Source: Bettongia penicillata ogilbyi (Eukaryota; Chordata; Mammalia; Diprotodontia; Potoroidae). Taken from it: DNA of 64,000 nucleotides. The notes under the pieces were generated by a model. It was given only the letters and a program-made list of their open reading frames with translations. It was not told the origin of the DNA and searched no databases. Shown here one piece after another: positions 63,100-64,000 of this stretch. The position numbers and the translations under genes were made by a program. The stretch lies in assembly GCA_023548195.1 (NCBI GenBank), contig JAJHZJ010000757.1, forward strand, positions 124,001 through 188,000, written 5' to 3'. Within the stretch, counting starts at the first letter, position 1. Each line of letters starts with the position of its first letter.

Positions 63100-64000
63100 A
63101 GGTAAATTTTATATTCATTAGTTTTTTTTCAGATCTCAGTTTCCTTCTCTGGATATGACCAAAATTTGTATCCAACTTGTTTCCAGGATTGTTCAGAATT
63201 AGATATAGAGTTTCATGTGTATGCATAGATCTAGAGATATATTTTGTGTGTGTGTGTGTGTACGTATGTATGTATGTAATAGATAACGTATTCATTAAGA
63301 ATTACTTTGTACCTAACAAAATGCTAAGCAATGGGGAAGTTGAAAAAACAAATTAGATAATTTCTTCTCTCAAGGAGTATATATTTTAGTGGAGGAAGAA
63401 GACTTTTCCAGAAGAGTTAGAAAACCAGGGCCTGGGAAGAATTGTGGTGTCTGGGAAGGGAGATAGAGACTTAGTTGACTTCAAGGTAAGATGAAAGCTC
63501 ACCTATCAAAGCCCAGGGTGGTTGATTGTAATCAGCAAAAAAATATTCATCAGCAGCATTGTTTAATCATTATTTTGCAGGTGTCAAATCGGATTCTTGT
63601 GTATTCTTTGAAAAGAGTTATATTTAGGTATAAATAGCATATGTATTAGTGTTTACTTTCACTTCACATAGCTTTATGCATTTTAATATGTTCTAGGTGA
63701 GTCATCTAGAAATATTCAGATGTATTATTGACAAGTCAGCATAGTTGATCAGGTTAATCCTTGAACATTTTTCTGCCTGCCCTTCCTCAAATTGTTAGAG
63801 GATAGAAAGGAACCTTTAGTTATTATCCATTACATTTTACTGCCATTTTATTCTTAGTGCAGTCACTTCTGCAGTAATAACTGTTTTGAAAATGCAAATT
63901 ACTTCCAACTATATTGATAATATTAGTTTACAGTTTGAACATAACATGAATTTTGCATTTGCTTTTCATGTTCTATTGCACCATGGTAGTGGAGCTTGCC
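63100..64000. other. Intron to the window edge; TG/TATG run at 63245-63278
   Basis: Only a short TG and TATG microsatellite is seen. No exon or element landmark was found in the remainder. Confidence 0.45.

Larger units (their letters stand above)
13411..64000 (+). other. RNGTT: RNGTT intron downstream of the motif IV exon (partial)
   Basis: It begins with the GTAAGT donor and extends to the window edge, so the intron is at least 50.6 kb. I looked for the expected motif V exon and did not see it. RNGTT is known to have very large introns in mammals, which fits. The contents are retroelements and AT-rich unassigned sequence. Confidence 0.7.

Overview
The window looks like about 64 kb from inside one large intron-rich gene of a marsupial. 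The only host coding sequence I can support is one 69-bp exon (13342..13410, + strand). It matches mRNA capping enzyme (RNGTT), at the part of the guanylyltransferase domain that carries nucleotidyltransferase motif IV. It has clean splice sites and whole-codon boundaries. The rest reads as RNGTT intron: about 13.3 kb upstream and 50.6 kb downstream, with no second exon recognised. The marsupial call rests on the repeats: an L1 lineage with its characteristic 5' leader, tRNA/RTE-type SINEs, an RTE fragment, many decayed L2 copies with 3' ends, and no Alu or B1 elements. I cannot name the species.

Region by region. 1-5.3 kb: an L1 ORF2 remnant, an ORF1-only L1 derivative (copy A), an L2 fragment and an L1 3' end. 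5.6-10.4 kb: an RTE fragment and an old L1, into which a beta-actin processed pseudogene was inserted. 10.4-14 kb: L2 copies, MIR-like fragments, the RNGTT exon and a hAT-like fragment. 14.5-16.7 kb: ORF1-only copy B. 22.2-25.8 kb: a 7SL RNA pseudogene, then ORF1-only copy C inside an L1 3' end. 27.5-32.3 kb: L2 interrupted by ORF1-only copy D, which itself contains a solo LTR, followed by another L2. 35.7-36.1 kb: a solo LTR with a 6-bp target duplication. 39.4-43.9 kb: a SINE, ORF1-only copy E, a CR1-like fragment and an L2 split by a SINE. 44.3-46 kb: an L1 3' part. 47.6-49.6 kb: an L2 split by an LTR-like block. 49.97-56.28 kb: a decayed but full-length two-ORF L1. 60.1-63.1 kb: an LTR-like block, then a 5'-truncated L1 with an 18-bp target duplication.

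The most informative observation is internal to the window. The full-length L1 can be compared with five ORF1-only copies. All five share the same junction, where the 3' UTR joins the ORF1-ORF2 spacer and ORF2 is missing. This points to one founding deletion rather than five decayed L1s. Such elements are known as half-L1 (HAL1), so the class is not new, but the breakpoint is readable here. I found no intact mobile-element ORF, no viral gene, no CRISPR array and no convincing undescribed system.
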